Assembly (NCBI RefSeq): GCF_947179165.1
Contig: NC_077243.1
Location: 10,319,001-10,383,000 of the forward strand
From: Solanum dulcamara
Lineage: Eukaryota > Streptophyta > Magnoliopsida > Solanales > Solanaceae
Length of the DNA stretch: 64,000 nt
Reading direction: 5' to 3'
Below, piece after piece: positions 10,781 to 21,055 of this stretch (positions are counted from its first letter, which is position 1; the number at the start of each line of letters is the position of its first letter). Made by a program: the position numbers and the translations under genes. The notes under the pieces were generated by a model. The model was not told the origin of the DNA and did no database searches. It saw only the letters and a program-made list of their open reading frames with translations.

Positions 10781-11678
10781 TATACTAGTACTAGCATAAT
10801 AGTGTACGTACGTCCATAAAGACTCATAAACCAACAAATATTCATAAAAATATTATCGAGCGCACAAACTAGCTAGCAAGCTTTCATATGGTAGATTATC
10901 ATTCCTAGAGGTTTATCGTGCTTTAAAACTTGTCTTGTAGAGGCAGTAACATAATCAGAATTTTCACTTAGAGAATTCAAAATATTAAGAAGTAAACACA
11001 TAAAGAAATTAAAGGAAATTCAATACATCTATTATATACACATATACAAAATATTTAATTATATATAAATAATGTAATTTTTTATAGGAAAAAGTTTGGA
11101 TAAAATCTGTTCGGTCTACTTGACTTCGCACGCCCCTACTTGCAATTAAATTAAAAGGCAAAAATGTATCGTTATAACCCTAAAACTAAAAATGTGCTTG
11201 TGAATTGTAACCAATGAACAAGTTGTTAGTCGTAAAACAAAGCTAGTGCATGTTTTTTGCTTTAGCTATTCAATCTATGTGCCAAAAAACTTGCGATAAA
11301 TAAATGAAGTCTACATTTACCAGAAATATGAGAGGAAATGCATGCATATAGATGTGGCCATCTTAATAAACAAATACAATTTGACAGAACTGATTATATA
11401 TGTAGGCCACCAAAATAATTAAAGCATAAGTGAGTCAAGTCATGACCCATCGGTAAATAGAAATATAATTTGTTTTTTATTTTTATATAAAAATATAATT
11501 TTTTTTTTTTTTTTAATTTATAACTAGGAAGTCTGACTTGGTGGCGCCACTTTTAGTTAATAATACTCTAATTTGATTCAAAGTAGACTCCCTCAGTCTC
11601 AATTTTGTTAACACTCTACTTGATTCAAATTAGACTTCCTGATCAGTCCCAATTCACAAGGGAATTTGGAGTACGGCT
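10781..11678. other. Intergenic, no gene seen
   Basis: AT-rich with homopolymer T and A runs near 11500. Two similar phrases (taatactctaatttgattcaaagtagactccct at 11562-11594 and aacactctacttgattcaaattagacttcct at 11610-11640) form a diverged local direct repeat. Confidence 0.45.
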
Positions 11679-11860
11679 AGTGGCGAAATCAGAATTTTTA
11701 ATAAAAGGGTTCAAAATCTGAAAAAATAGACACACGAACTAGCCGAAAGAGATTCGACATCTACTATTTATACATAAAAAATATTTTAAATATAAATAGT
11801 ATAACTTTTCGCCGAAGGAGGTTCGGATGAATCCCTGGATACATGCTGGATCCGCCACTG
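11679..11860 (+). mobile_element. Short dispersed element with GTGGCGGA ends, copy 2
   Basis: Starts agtggcgaaatcagaa and ends ggatccgccactg. Internal blocks 'gattcgacatctactatttatac' (shortened here) and 'ttcgccgaaggaggttcgg' identify it with the minus-strand copy at 8207-8378. No obvious target-site duplication. Confidence 0.55.
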
Positions 11861-12345
11861 AGTATGAGAGTCAAAACACTTCAGGTAATTTTTGAATTTA
11901 ATTTGAATATAGATAATTCAATTATTATAAAGTAACATTTCTATATTTGAAATATATATACACAAAAAATATTACAAGTCAACACAATAAATTGATTCAA
12001 AATATTTTTTGAAAATAATAAAATAATAATAGTAAAAAGAACTGTTTGACTCTCAAAATAGTAACACCTTCATATAAAATGAAACGGAGTGAAGTTGTAT
12101 TTGAACATGAAAACATAATTGAAGTTTTGGAAGTTAAATTTGAAAAAACTTTGAAAAACTCATAATACCTATTTTTCAAACTTCAAATTTCATATTCTAA
12201 ATCTGGAATTTGATTTAAACAGGAGCTTATTTGAAATAATCTCATAATATTATTTGAAAATTTTGAAACATAATTAATGGATAAACATACAGCAAAGATT
12301 AAAATTCTAGAAAACAGTTCACAACATATCACATAAATTTTCATA
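11861..12345. other. Intergenic, no gene seen
   Basis: AT-rich. Several nearby variants of 'tttgaaaattttgaaac' give a low-complexity texture. No coding or RNA gene signal. Confidence 0.45.
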
Positions 12346-12555
12346 CTCTTTCCGTCTCAATTTATGCGACACTTTTTTATTTTTAGTTTGTTTCCAAAAA
12401 AATGTCAGTTTTCTATAATTATAAATAATTTAATTTTAAAAAATTTCTTTTATCTTTAATTAAATAATTTCTAACCACATAAATAATTAGAAATTATTTT
12501 AGATCAAAAATTATTAAATTAAATAATATCACATAAATTAAGACGGATAAAGCAG
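12346..12555. mobile_element. Stowaway-like MITE
   Basis: 210 bp bounded by TA dinucleotides (12344-12345 and 12556-12557). The left terminus CTCTTTCCGTCTCAATTTATG and the right terminus CATAAATTAAGACGGATAAAG are imperfect inverted repeats of the classic plant Stowaway consensus (CTCCCTCCGTYYCA). The interior is AT-rich and non-coding. It would have been moved in trans by a Tc1/mariner transposase. Confidence 0.82.
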
Positions 12556-12952
12556 TATTTTTCGAACTCTCCCTTATAGTACGTTTGTCATCAAACTAGG
12601 AAGTCGTAAATGTGAACAGAAAGATCATTATTTTAGAGAGGATGCCCGATGGGACTGGGTGAAGAACTTAAATGAATCATGTTACATGAAAATCCAGAAA
12701 GTCCAAAGTGGAGCCGTAAATTTGACGAAATTATGTAACCCATTCTGCTACAAGATTTTATTTGGTTTTGATTTTCGTGTTGCCAGAGGCAGCTAGTAGG
12801 CCGGGTTCGATCAAATCCTATAAATTTTACTCAAACAATATATTTAGTTAGTAAATTTATTAAATATAAAATTTAGAACCCAATTATATTATCACTTAAA
12901 ATCATTATAGTAAAATTCAGAACCTATAAAATTGAAATTTTAACCTCATTTG
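12556..12952. other. Intergenic, no gene seen
   Basis: AT-rich. It contains a phrase typical of dispersed repeats (gccgggttcgatcaaatcc near 12800) and two related tagtaaattta/tagtaaaattcag blocks. Nothing coding. Confidence 0.4.
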
Positions 12953-13130
12953 CAATGGCGGAGCCACATACACTTGAAGGATGTCAACCAATGCCCCTTC
13001 AATGAAAAATTACACTGTTTAACTAAGTAAAAATATTTATTTATGTAAATATATTACATATTGCCACCTCTTGACTTCTATATGATTTTATTTTTAAAAA
13101 TATTAACACTTAAAATTCAGGATCGGTGGC
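12953..13130 (+). mobile_element. Short dispersed element with GGCGGAGCC end, copy 3 (diverged)
   Basis: The left end caatggcggagccac matches the termini of copies 1 and 2. The right end ggatcggtggccaag is only a weak counterpart. The interior resembles the other copies loosely (agtaaaaatatttatttatg). A decayed member of the same family is the best reading. Confidence 0.35.
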
Positions 13131-13844
13131 CAAGGATGTCCAATTTTATCAAAGTAGATGTAAAACGAGTCGATGTTCCAATCAGAAGATCACACGAAAG
13201 AGCAAAGACGACATCCTGCAATGGAAAATGATAAAATATTAATTAGTCAAAGAAAAAAGATTAATGTAGAAAAACTTTGTCGTTGTAGTGGAACTTCAAA
13301 TATGTCGACTTTCAGAAAATCAAATCGCCAATTCTGAAGGTTGAATTAAGTGTGATATAAATGGCAATTACCAGTCTTCACTGTAAAAACGTTTTCGTCA
13401 TTACAATAGTCGAGTTCTTTTAGTCGTTTTTTACATGTTATATTTTATATACATTACATGCAGAGATGAATATTGATGATTTGATTTTTATGATTTTCTA
13501 TAGAAATTTTAAATTAAACTTACAATAATTACTACGTATTCCATAAAACTTTTCGTCACAATTTGTGTTATATTATTTTTTTAAGGACATCGGCGTCGCA
13601 TGAGCCAACCTCCAAAAGAGAAATGCGACACTATTTGATTTGCTAAAAAACATTAAGAAAAAGAAAATTTTTGAAATTTATGGTATAAAATAAATGGTTG
13701 GACGCTTGCATCATTACAAATATTTTTACTAAGAATAATAAGTAAAATTTAAAATCAAATTATTTTTAATTATAAATATATAGTTTTTGGATACAGTTAA
13801 AAGGAAAGTTTGTAGTATACTTTATATTGCGAAATTACGTATAC
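13131..13844. other. Intergenic, no gene seen
   Basis: AT-rich with no supported open frame. It ends at the 3' boundary of the truncated copia element at 13845. Confidence 0.45.
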
Positions 13845-14122
13845 TGTTATAAAATAAATTGACTCAACAAATTAATAGGAAAGAGAAATAATAAGAATTA
13901 GTAAGAGAAAGAGATAGAGAGTTGAGAGAATTCAGTGTATCTTTTCATTGGAGAAAAGAGTGTCTTTTATAGGCAAAGCTGAAGAAAAAAACGTGTGCTA
14001 CAGTGCAACTACAGTGCAAAATGAGTGATTCTACAGTGATTTTACTGCTCATGTACAGTGAAAATACTATTTACCACAATAATGGGTCTCATGGACATCC
14101 ACTTTATCTATTTTTTTCAACA
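13845..14122 (-). repeat. 3' LTR of the truncated copia element
   Basis: 278 bp on the minus strand. It has a TATA-like cctataaaagac (complement near 13966-13977), repeated ctacagtg/cactgta motifs (14001-14060), and a pyrimidine-rich ctctcaactctctatctc block toward its end. The direct CACTGTAG-type repeats lie just upstream of the TATA box. Confidence 0.75.
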
Positions 14123-14430
14123 CTCCCCATTGGATGTTCATGTACAAAAGAAAAATTCGAGTGAAAGAACACATATTCCAATCACCCATACATGTTGTTC
14201 CTCGTTAAAACCTTATTAGAAAAAAACCTAGTGGAAAAAAACCTGAAGAAGGAAAAAGAGTACACACATCTGATAATACGCCTTAAGTGCTGCCTCATTA
14301 AAAATCTTGTTAGGAAAACCTAGTGGGACAAAACCTAGACTAAGGAAAAAAGAGTGCAGCGCGTATCATATTCCCCCTGATGAAGACATCATTTAGTATC
14401 TCGAAGATGACGCATTCCATTCTTGTATCT

Positions 14431-14790
14431 TCATTTCTCAAAAGTTGAAGTTGGCAATGCCTTGTTGAACTTATCTGCTAAATTATCACTTGAACGAACT
14501 TGTTGAACATCTATTTCACCTTTCTTTTGAAAATCATGGGTAAAGAAGAATTTTGGTGAAATATATTTTGTTCTGTCTCCTTTGATGTATCCTCCCTTCA
14601 GTTGAGCTATACATGCAGCATTGTCTTTATACAATATTGTTGGAATGTCTCTTTTCAAAGAAAGGTCACATGTTTCTTGAATGTGTTGAGTTATTGATCT
14701 TAACTAAACGCATTCTCAACTTGCTTCATGGATGACTATTATCTCTGCATGATTTGAGGAAGTGGCAACCATAGTTTGCTTTGTTGGACG
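14431..14790 (-). pseudogene. Copia RNase H C-terminal fragment
   Basis: The minus-strand frame 14658-14431 reads KRDIPTILYKDNAACIAQL and later 'GDRTKYISPKFFFTHDFQK', 'VRSSDNLADKFNKALPTSTF', which is the RNase H/terminal part of a copia polyprotein. Upstream (14659-14790) a further RNase H piece (ATSSNHAEIIV-type) is frameshifted. It is closely related to the pol remnant at 3290-3780. Confidence 0.8.
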
Positions 14791-14795
14791 CCATG

Positions 14796-15350
14796 TGTTA
14801 TGTCGGAAAAAGACGGTTTAAAATTAATTTCAACTTTTTAGAGATAAATCAATTTTGGAAAAAAAGAGTCGCCACTTAATTTTTTAAATAAATTAAGAAA
14901 ACATTATTTAAAAGACCCTAACAGATTTATGTCTTAAAAATTTAGAGAAAAAGGTACGAGGTTCATATTACTATTTTAAGAAGGTTTTAGCACTTAAAAT
15001 AGCCGCTAAAATGCGGTTGTCCGACGATTTGAAAATTATTTGTCTAACTTTGGGAAAATGTATGTTAACAATAATCAAAGCATTAAACAATTTGAAGAAG
15101 TATAAATTTTAAAACATTTAAGATAATTTATAAGAATGATAGACTTGGTATAAAAATGATGAAATAAAAGAGGGATAAATAATTTAAATAAAACAAACGA
15201 TCATAAAAAAAATAGTTTCTCTTCAAGGGATTTAATTAAGCTAAACTATTAATGTTAGGATTAGGATAAAATTAACTAATTAAATAATAGTAAAGGCAAT
15301 AAAAATTAGTGGCGCCTAAAAGGAACATTTTAGTTTTTAACATTAAACTA
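14796..15350. mobile_element. Possible Tat/Ogre-type gypsy retroelement debris
   Basis: Contains ordered phrases (gagtcgccacttaattttt, aagaccctaacaga, ggttttagcactt, gccgctaaaatgcggttgtcc) that I associate with long plant gypsy elements of the Tat/Ogre lineage. No protein domain is present. The hAT element at 15359-17484 is inserted into it, and the same debris probably continues at 17493. Confidence 0.4.
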
Positions 15351-15377
15351 CCTCCAAATAGGGGTGGGCATAAAATA

Positions 15378-15550
15378 CCGAAAACCGAATTACCGAACCG
15401 AACCGGCTATTTCGGTATTTCGGTATTCGGTATTCGGTACTTGGGTCCGGTATTCGGTACCGGAATATTAAATTTCGGTATTTCGGTTTCGGTTTCGGTA
15501 TTTATTAATTATCCCGTTCGGTATTCGGGATTTACCGAATACCGAATTAT
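15378..15550 (+). repeat. Left subterminal repeat array of the hAT element
   Basis: Many short copies of ttcggtatt, ttcggta and accgaa, mainly as direct repeats on one strand with a few inverted. They mirror the accgaataccgaa array at 17320-17475. In hAT elements such arrays bind transposase; that role here is inferred from position. Confidence 0.8.
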
Positions 15551-15877
15551 TTCTGTTGGGCTCCTAAAAATTCCTTTTAATTTTTAAACATAAAGGGCTA
15601 TAGGCCCATTCCTATAATTTAATCCAGCCCAAGCCCAATTGTCTTCAACATACCCTAACTCCCTAAGTGAAGTCCCTAACAGACTAACACTTAACCTATT
15701 CAGTATTCATCTCAATACTTCACTACTATTGAAGTTCTGCTTCTGCCATTCACGCCGCCTTCACTTCAGCCCTTCAACTTCACTACTACAGGTATTTCCC
15801 TCTTCTAGATCTACTGTTTCTATGGACGGTTTTATTTTCTTCAAGATCTATTGAAAGCTGAACACATTTATTTCCAG

Positions 15878-15971
15878 TTTGCCCCATGGAATCCATCAGA
15901 AGTGCTTATAACTTCAGCTGATTCTCGTATCAGAATTTTTGACGGATCAGATATGATCTATAAGTTTAGAG
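15878..15971 (+). pseudogene. Captured exon of a WD40-repeat (WDR44-like) gene
   Basis: A 94-bp open segment directly preceded by a splice acceptor (tttattttccag type, ending at 15877) and followed by a GT donor (gtattttctg, 15972). It translates to FAPWNPSEVLITSADSRIRI followed by FDGSDMIYKFRG, which matches the style of plant WDR44-type WD40 proteins ('...PSEVLVTSADSRIRI.DGS'). It lies inside the hAT element, so it is a transduplicated fragment and not a gene. Only one exon is recognisable. Confidence 0.7.
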
Positions 15972-17319
15972 GTATTTTCTGATGCTACTGTTTCTGACTT
16001 CTGATTTTGGAGCTGCTTCAGGTGGTGGTGATGGTGTGTGTAGTGTGCTGCTGCTGCAGGTAGTGTTGCAGCTTATGTTGTTTGTTGTTGTTGTGTGTTG
16101 CAGCTGAATCATTTTGTTGTTGTTGTTGCATGTTGTATGCTGTTGCAGGTGCTGTTGACTGTTGTGTGTAGTGTTGCAGCTTGTGTCTAGAATTTGATAA
16201 TAATTTGACCATAATTAACAGACAACTTGGTAATAATTTGATTCCTTATTTATTGAGAAATGCTAACTCCTGAGAGTCGAAAATAACTTGACGGTTGGAT
16301 TGACTGATGACCAGGTTGGAACCCAAAGACATCCCTATGGGACTTGCTTGAATCCACACTCACATACCAACATAGGACATATGCTGAGGCTGTCAAGCAG
16401 GCAATGTCAAAGACAACTGCAAATTGAATGAAGTCAGGAACAGAGCTTTACTGTATGCTTCATGTTGGCAGGCTTTCATATTCTTTTGAAGAATCTTCAT
16501 CTACTCGGTTTGACTTCATCCACGTTATTCTTTTTGTCATCCACTTCATGCAAAGGTCATGGCCATAAACATCATGTTTTCGTGTCATATGTAGTGTAAT
16601 GCCATTAAAGCCTTAGCTACAACAGTTTTCGACACATTAGTCAAAGGAAGCCTGCAATCTGCTCATAGAAGTTTTGTTGTCATTATATTATCATTCTTCG
16701 GTATGGAAGTATGTTGTATCATTCCACTGAGATTTTCCTAATCTATTACTTTATTTGTTTGATTAAACTGTCCTTTTACTTTATTGTCTATGTTAGATAA
16801 TGTTAATCTCCCAAGTACTTGTTTTTACAATATATATGACTTCTCCAATTTTCTGTATCGTGTCTTCTTTCTGCTATTGCATTTGATGTGTTTGCTTCTA
16901 GACACAAGGTGATATTTTCTGTATCATTTTGTTGGGATTTGCTGCTCCAGTAACCTGCATAAACACACAAACAAGCAAATAAACAAGAGCAAGGGCCTCC
17001 AAGAGCTGTAGTTGTAGTTGTTGGAAGTTGCTGTTGCTCCTCCATGTTCAACTTCAGTTTGCAGATTGTAGTTGTTGTTGTGTGATGTTTGATGTGATAT
17101 TTTTGATGAGCAGCTCCTTCCAGGGTGATGTGAATGCACCTTCCATAGTTGTATTTGTACCCTTGTCACACCTACACAAGAAAGATCAAACAAATGCAAA
17201 CAACCAACCAAGCATAGTTGTCTTCTCAGATTGTGCCAATGTGTTGTGAAACTGTACCTACAGCACCAACAAACAAACAACCAGAAAAAATCTCCAATGT
17301 TAAGATGCAAAAATTTGGG

Positions 17320-17475
17320 TATTACCGAATACCGTACCGAACCGAATTTTTATTTACCGATTACCGAATTACCGAACCGAAGTTTGAAAGTTCGGTATTT
17401 GGTATATACTTTGAATTACCGATTACCGAATTATCGAATCTAAATTTTAAAAATACCGAACCGAATACCGAACGC
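17320..17475 (-). repeat. Right subterminal repeat array of the hAT element
   Basis: Repeated attaccgaataccg, accgaaccgaa and ttaccgaatt units, the inverted counterpart of the left subterminal array, ending 9 bases before the right terminal inverted repeat. Confidence 0.8.
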
Positions 17476-17492
17476 CCACCCCTACCTCCAAA

Positions 17493-19396
17493 TATGTATA
17501 AACAAAAATATTTTAAAATAGACGAAAAAAATATTTATGTACTCATATTCTTCGGATCAGCGCCGACTTATTAATCGGAAGACAAAAATATAGTATTTTA
17601 TCATTTTTCTGCTCGGATCGACTTTCATCATTTTCGAATGGCCTATCTACCCCTACCCCTCTTAAGTTTATTTATTATTATAATCCTAGAACGATCTAAA
17701 AGAAATAATAAAATCTAACGTCCTAAAAGATGTTTAACGTCCCAACTTAATATCCAAGAGACATTGAACGTACTATTATAGTAGGTTTTAGACTAAAGAA
17801 AATACAGTCGTCCTAATTAGACACATCGCCAAATAAAATAGATGGGACGAGCAGTTAGCACATAAAATCTCAAATAAGCCTCTAGATTAATTATTTAGCA
17901 TGCTTGAAAACACAGATAAATAGTGAAAGTTATAATAATTATATATGTGTGCATACAATCAGATATATGTGATTTAATGCAAAAAATTCAAATATGATAA
18001 AATAAAGACATTCTTGATAATTTTTAATTATTAACTAATAATATTTATAAAATCCTATTAACAAATATTTTAGTTAATAGCATGCTGAAGATTTATTAAA
18101 ATACTATAAATATGGTTTCTAAATGTTGTGTTGAAAATTTATTAAAATGTCACAGGTATAATCTCTTTATAAAATAATATTATGAAAACTTACTTAAATT
18201 TCTATAAGCATAATTTCTAACAATATATTGAAAAATTATAAAAAAAATAGTAAGCATGTTTTTAATACCATTATATGTTGAAATATTTATTAAAATATTA
18301 CAGACACGATTTCAATATAATATGATAAATAATTATTAAAATTCTATTGGCATAATTTCTAAATAAAATATCAAAAACTCTTTTAATCCTATAGACATGG
18401 TTTCTATATGATTTTTATCACGCTAAATATATCCCTCGGACATGATATCTAAACAATTAATATGTTAGAAAATATTAATTAAAATATATATAGTAATGAT
18501 AAATTAAAATTATAAAATCATATGGGCATGATGTCTATATGAAATGGCATTCCAATCTAAATATGATTATCATCATATTCAAAATTATTTAGTAGATCCT
18601 ACATATATAATGTCTAAATAGTTAATATGACAAAGTTATTGTTTGAAACTATAACATGATTTTAAGTTTAAAGGACAAGTTATAATGTATAATAATCATC
18701 AAAGAAATTATTATAATGAGATTTAAAATTTAATAAATAAAGATAACACATATAAAATAGACAAATTATTTTATTTTTTTAAAACATATATGATGATAAA
18801 CGTTATTTAACAAACTATCATTAGATCATTTTATTTTTATTTTTGAGTGAAGCAAACATTCTGTAAAAAAAATATTTATATCGTGAATAGATAAACCTAA
18901 GCACGTGGATTTGAGTATTATAACTAGATCACATATTTTTCAGAAACATAAATTTATGATAAACTAAAAAATAGAATAAGCAAATAGCAAGTATATTCCC
19001 TCCCCATGTATTTTCTCCCTTTTATTATATACAAAGTTTATTATTACAAGCAAAATAATCAAGAGAGAATAATATACAAATAGAAATAATAAAATAGGAA
19101 ACTAAAACTATCTGAATCCTGTTCCAAATGAACTCTTCATGTCTTGAACTTTGAAATCCAAACCCTGCTAAACCATAAAGAATGTACAAGCAATATACAA
19201 ATAATATAGAGGTATAACATGATCATATGATTTTACTTTAATAAAGTAAACAAACAAGGGAAGAACATTTTTAAAATAATAAGCTAATATATAAAGAAAG
19301 GTTGAAACTAACCTGAATATTTTAGTTAGGAGAAATAACTAAATAAAAATCCAAACCGTGAAAACAAGTTAGAAACAGAATATCAGAGTATGATAT
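17493..19396. other. AT-rich repeat-derived DNA with degenerate tandem-like units
   Basis: No gene recognised. 18000-18620 holds many loose copies of a phrase like cctataggcatgatttcta followed by aaatttattaaaat (for example near 18110, 18350, 18395, 18440, 18520), giving an irregular, strongly decayed tandem pattern of roughly 60-90 bases. This and the debris at 14796-15350 probably belong to one old long gypsy element, but no LTR ends or protein domains were found. Confidence 0.4.
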
Positions 19397-19510
19397 AAAT
19401 CCTCATTATTCCAAATCACAAGATCAATCCTGAGAGGAATTTGATAGTCTCTGAGAGGAATTTGAGAGACTTGACAGGATTGATCTTGTGATTTGGAATA
19501 ATGAGGATTT
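19397..19510. repeat. Perfect 35-bp inverted repeat with 44-base spacer
   Basis: Left arm 19397-19431 (aaatcctcattattccaaat...) is the exact reverse complement of right arm 19476-19510. The spacer holds a direct repeat of tgagaggaatttga (19431-19444 and 19452-19465). The whole could fold into a long hairpin. No flanking transposon termini were recognised. Confidence 0.9.
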
Positions 19511-19599
19511 AAGAGTGTTAAGGATTCATTATAGGCTAGGAATATATCCCCAAAAAATTCTAGATACATTAATGAGACCATAGGAGAAATGACCCAAAC

Positions 19600-19870
19600 A
19601 ACCCTGAACTTACTAAAATTTTCCTAGAATAGGGCCCCACCACGATTCGTGAAGCTCACCATGGCCCGTGGTTATGGTCTTGGTGCTGGACTATGATTTG
19701 GGTATAAATGGGTGACCTCCACGTATCATGGTGCCCACTACGAGTCGTGGTCCCTATCGTGGTCCTCACCTATGATCCAACTTGCACTAGGCTGGACTAC
19801 GATGCATTTTCCCAGTCTATATTCCTCTTCACATCCCGTGAAGGATGATCGTGAATAGGCGACTGCCTGA
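19600..19870. repeat. Cluster of short CACGA/TCGTGG palindromic motifs
   Basis: GC-richer segment with repeated near-palindromes: accacgattcgtg (19629), atggcccgtggttatgg, actacgagtcgtggtcc (19737), cccgtgaaggatgatcgtg. The spacing is irregular. This resembles repeat blocks found within or beside large plant gypsy elements; assignment is tentative. Confidence 0.4.
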
Positions 19871-20079
19871 CAGGGCTTCACTACAATGAAGACATACCAA
19901 CTAGTTTTCTCTTTTTTTCTAGCCTATATATTGTCATCTCTTGGCATGACAATGAAGACATACACGCAGCAGAAAACAGAAAATACATACTTCCTCTAAA
20001 TTCTCTCTCTCTCTATTTATTAATCTTTTTGTTATTGTTTCTCCTTTTAATTGTTAAACTAGTATATTTCTTAACAACA

Positions 20080-21055
20080 TGTTATTATTTGCCTATATGT
20101 TGATGATTTATTGATCTTTGGTTGGAATATGAATGTTCTTGATGATACTAAGAAATTTTTAGAAGCCATTTTGATATGAAAGATCTTGGTTAGACAAATT
20201 TTATTCTTGGAATAAAAATTACTAGAACATGTGATGGAATTTTCTTTGACCAGTCACATTATGTTGAGAAATTTTTTTAAAAAATACAACTTTCTTGATT
20301 GCAAGCATGTTTTAACTCCTTTTGATTCAGGTATACACTTGTTTCCTGTTCAAAGTGAAAATGATATGATAAATCAAAAAGAGTATGCTAGCTTAATTGA
20401 AAGTTTGAGATATGTGACTGATTGCAGTAGGTATAGTATTGCATATGCAGTAGGAGTACTTAGCAGGTTTACAAGCACGCCAGGTAATGAACATTGACAT
20501 GCTATAACAAGAGTTATGAGATATTTAATTGGAACAAAAATTTGTGGTTTGTTCTATAAGAAATATCCTGTTGTACTTGAAGGCTTTTCTGATGTAGATT
20601 GGAATACTCTAGCAAGTGATTCCTGTTCTACCACTGGTTACATTTTTACATTGAGTAATGGTGCTATTTGTTGGAAATCAAAAAAACAAACTATAATTGC
20701 TAACTCTACCATGGAGGCTGAACTAATTGTTTTAGCTTCAGCTAGTGAGGAAACGAATTGGTTAAGAGATTTATTATTTCAAATATCTTATTTTGAAAAA
20801 CCAATTCCTCCAATTTTAATTCATTATGATAGCACTGAAGCAATTGGTAGAGTTCAAAATCGTTATTACAACTGTAAATCCAGACCTATAAGGAGGAAAC
20901 ACAGTAATGTAAGATCATATTTGACAAGTGGTACCATTAATGTTGATTATGTCAAATCTTGTGAAAATCTTGCAGATCCTCTTACTAAGGCCTTAACAAG
21001 AGAAAAACTCTGGAGCACATCGAGGGAGATGGGATTGAAACCTATAAATTCATGA
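20080..21055 (+). pseudogene. Copia RT-RNase H fragment
   Basis: Begins abruptly inside reverse transcriptase with the YVDD box (CLYVDDLLIFG near 20090). It continues with frameshifts to 'NEHWHAITRVMRYL' style text (a stop at about 20496) and then a fair RNase H frame, 20516-21055: DVDWNTLASDSCSTTGYIF, NSTMEAELIVLASASEETNW, ENLADPLTKAL. Gag, protease, integrase and the first part of RT are absent. The lineage differs from the copia element at 968-4275. Confidence 0.88.

Larger units (their letters stand above)
13845..14795 (-). mobile_element. 5'-truncated copia element, minus strand
   Basis: On the minus strand the remnant begins inside RNase H, passes the end of pol, a purine tract (aatggggag) and a complete LTR (14122 down to 13845; TGTTGAAAA...TTATAACA). 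Homology to the copia element at 968-4275 stops at about 14793 (gttggacgccatg), where a different repeat begins. Only the 3' third is left. No LTR partner was found. Confidence 0.8.
15359..17484. mobile_element. Non-autonomous hAT transposon carrying host exon sequence
   Basis: 2126 bp with perfect 11-bp terminal inverted repeats (TAGGGGTGGGC ... GCCCACCCCTA) and an 8-bp target-site duplication cctccaaa (15351-15358 and 17485-17492), both diagnostic of the hAT superfamily. Subterminal regions (15378-15550 and 17320-17475) are dense arrays of ttcggtatt/aataccgaa in inverted arrangement, the usual transposase-binding layout. No transposase is encoded. The interior has a 5'-leader-like region (gcccaagcccaattg), a spliced-gene fragment with WD40 similarity (15878-15971), a second exon-like open stretch (16311-16427), and gttgttgttg/ctgctgctg simple repeats (16020-16190 and 17000-17085). 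Confidence 0.92.

Noticed and set aside
16018..17310. Several minus-strand frames rich in Gln, Thr or Cys
   Set aside because: They are translations of gttgttg/ctgctg simple repeats and of non-coding interior of the hAT element.
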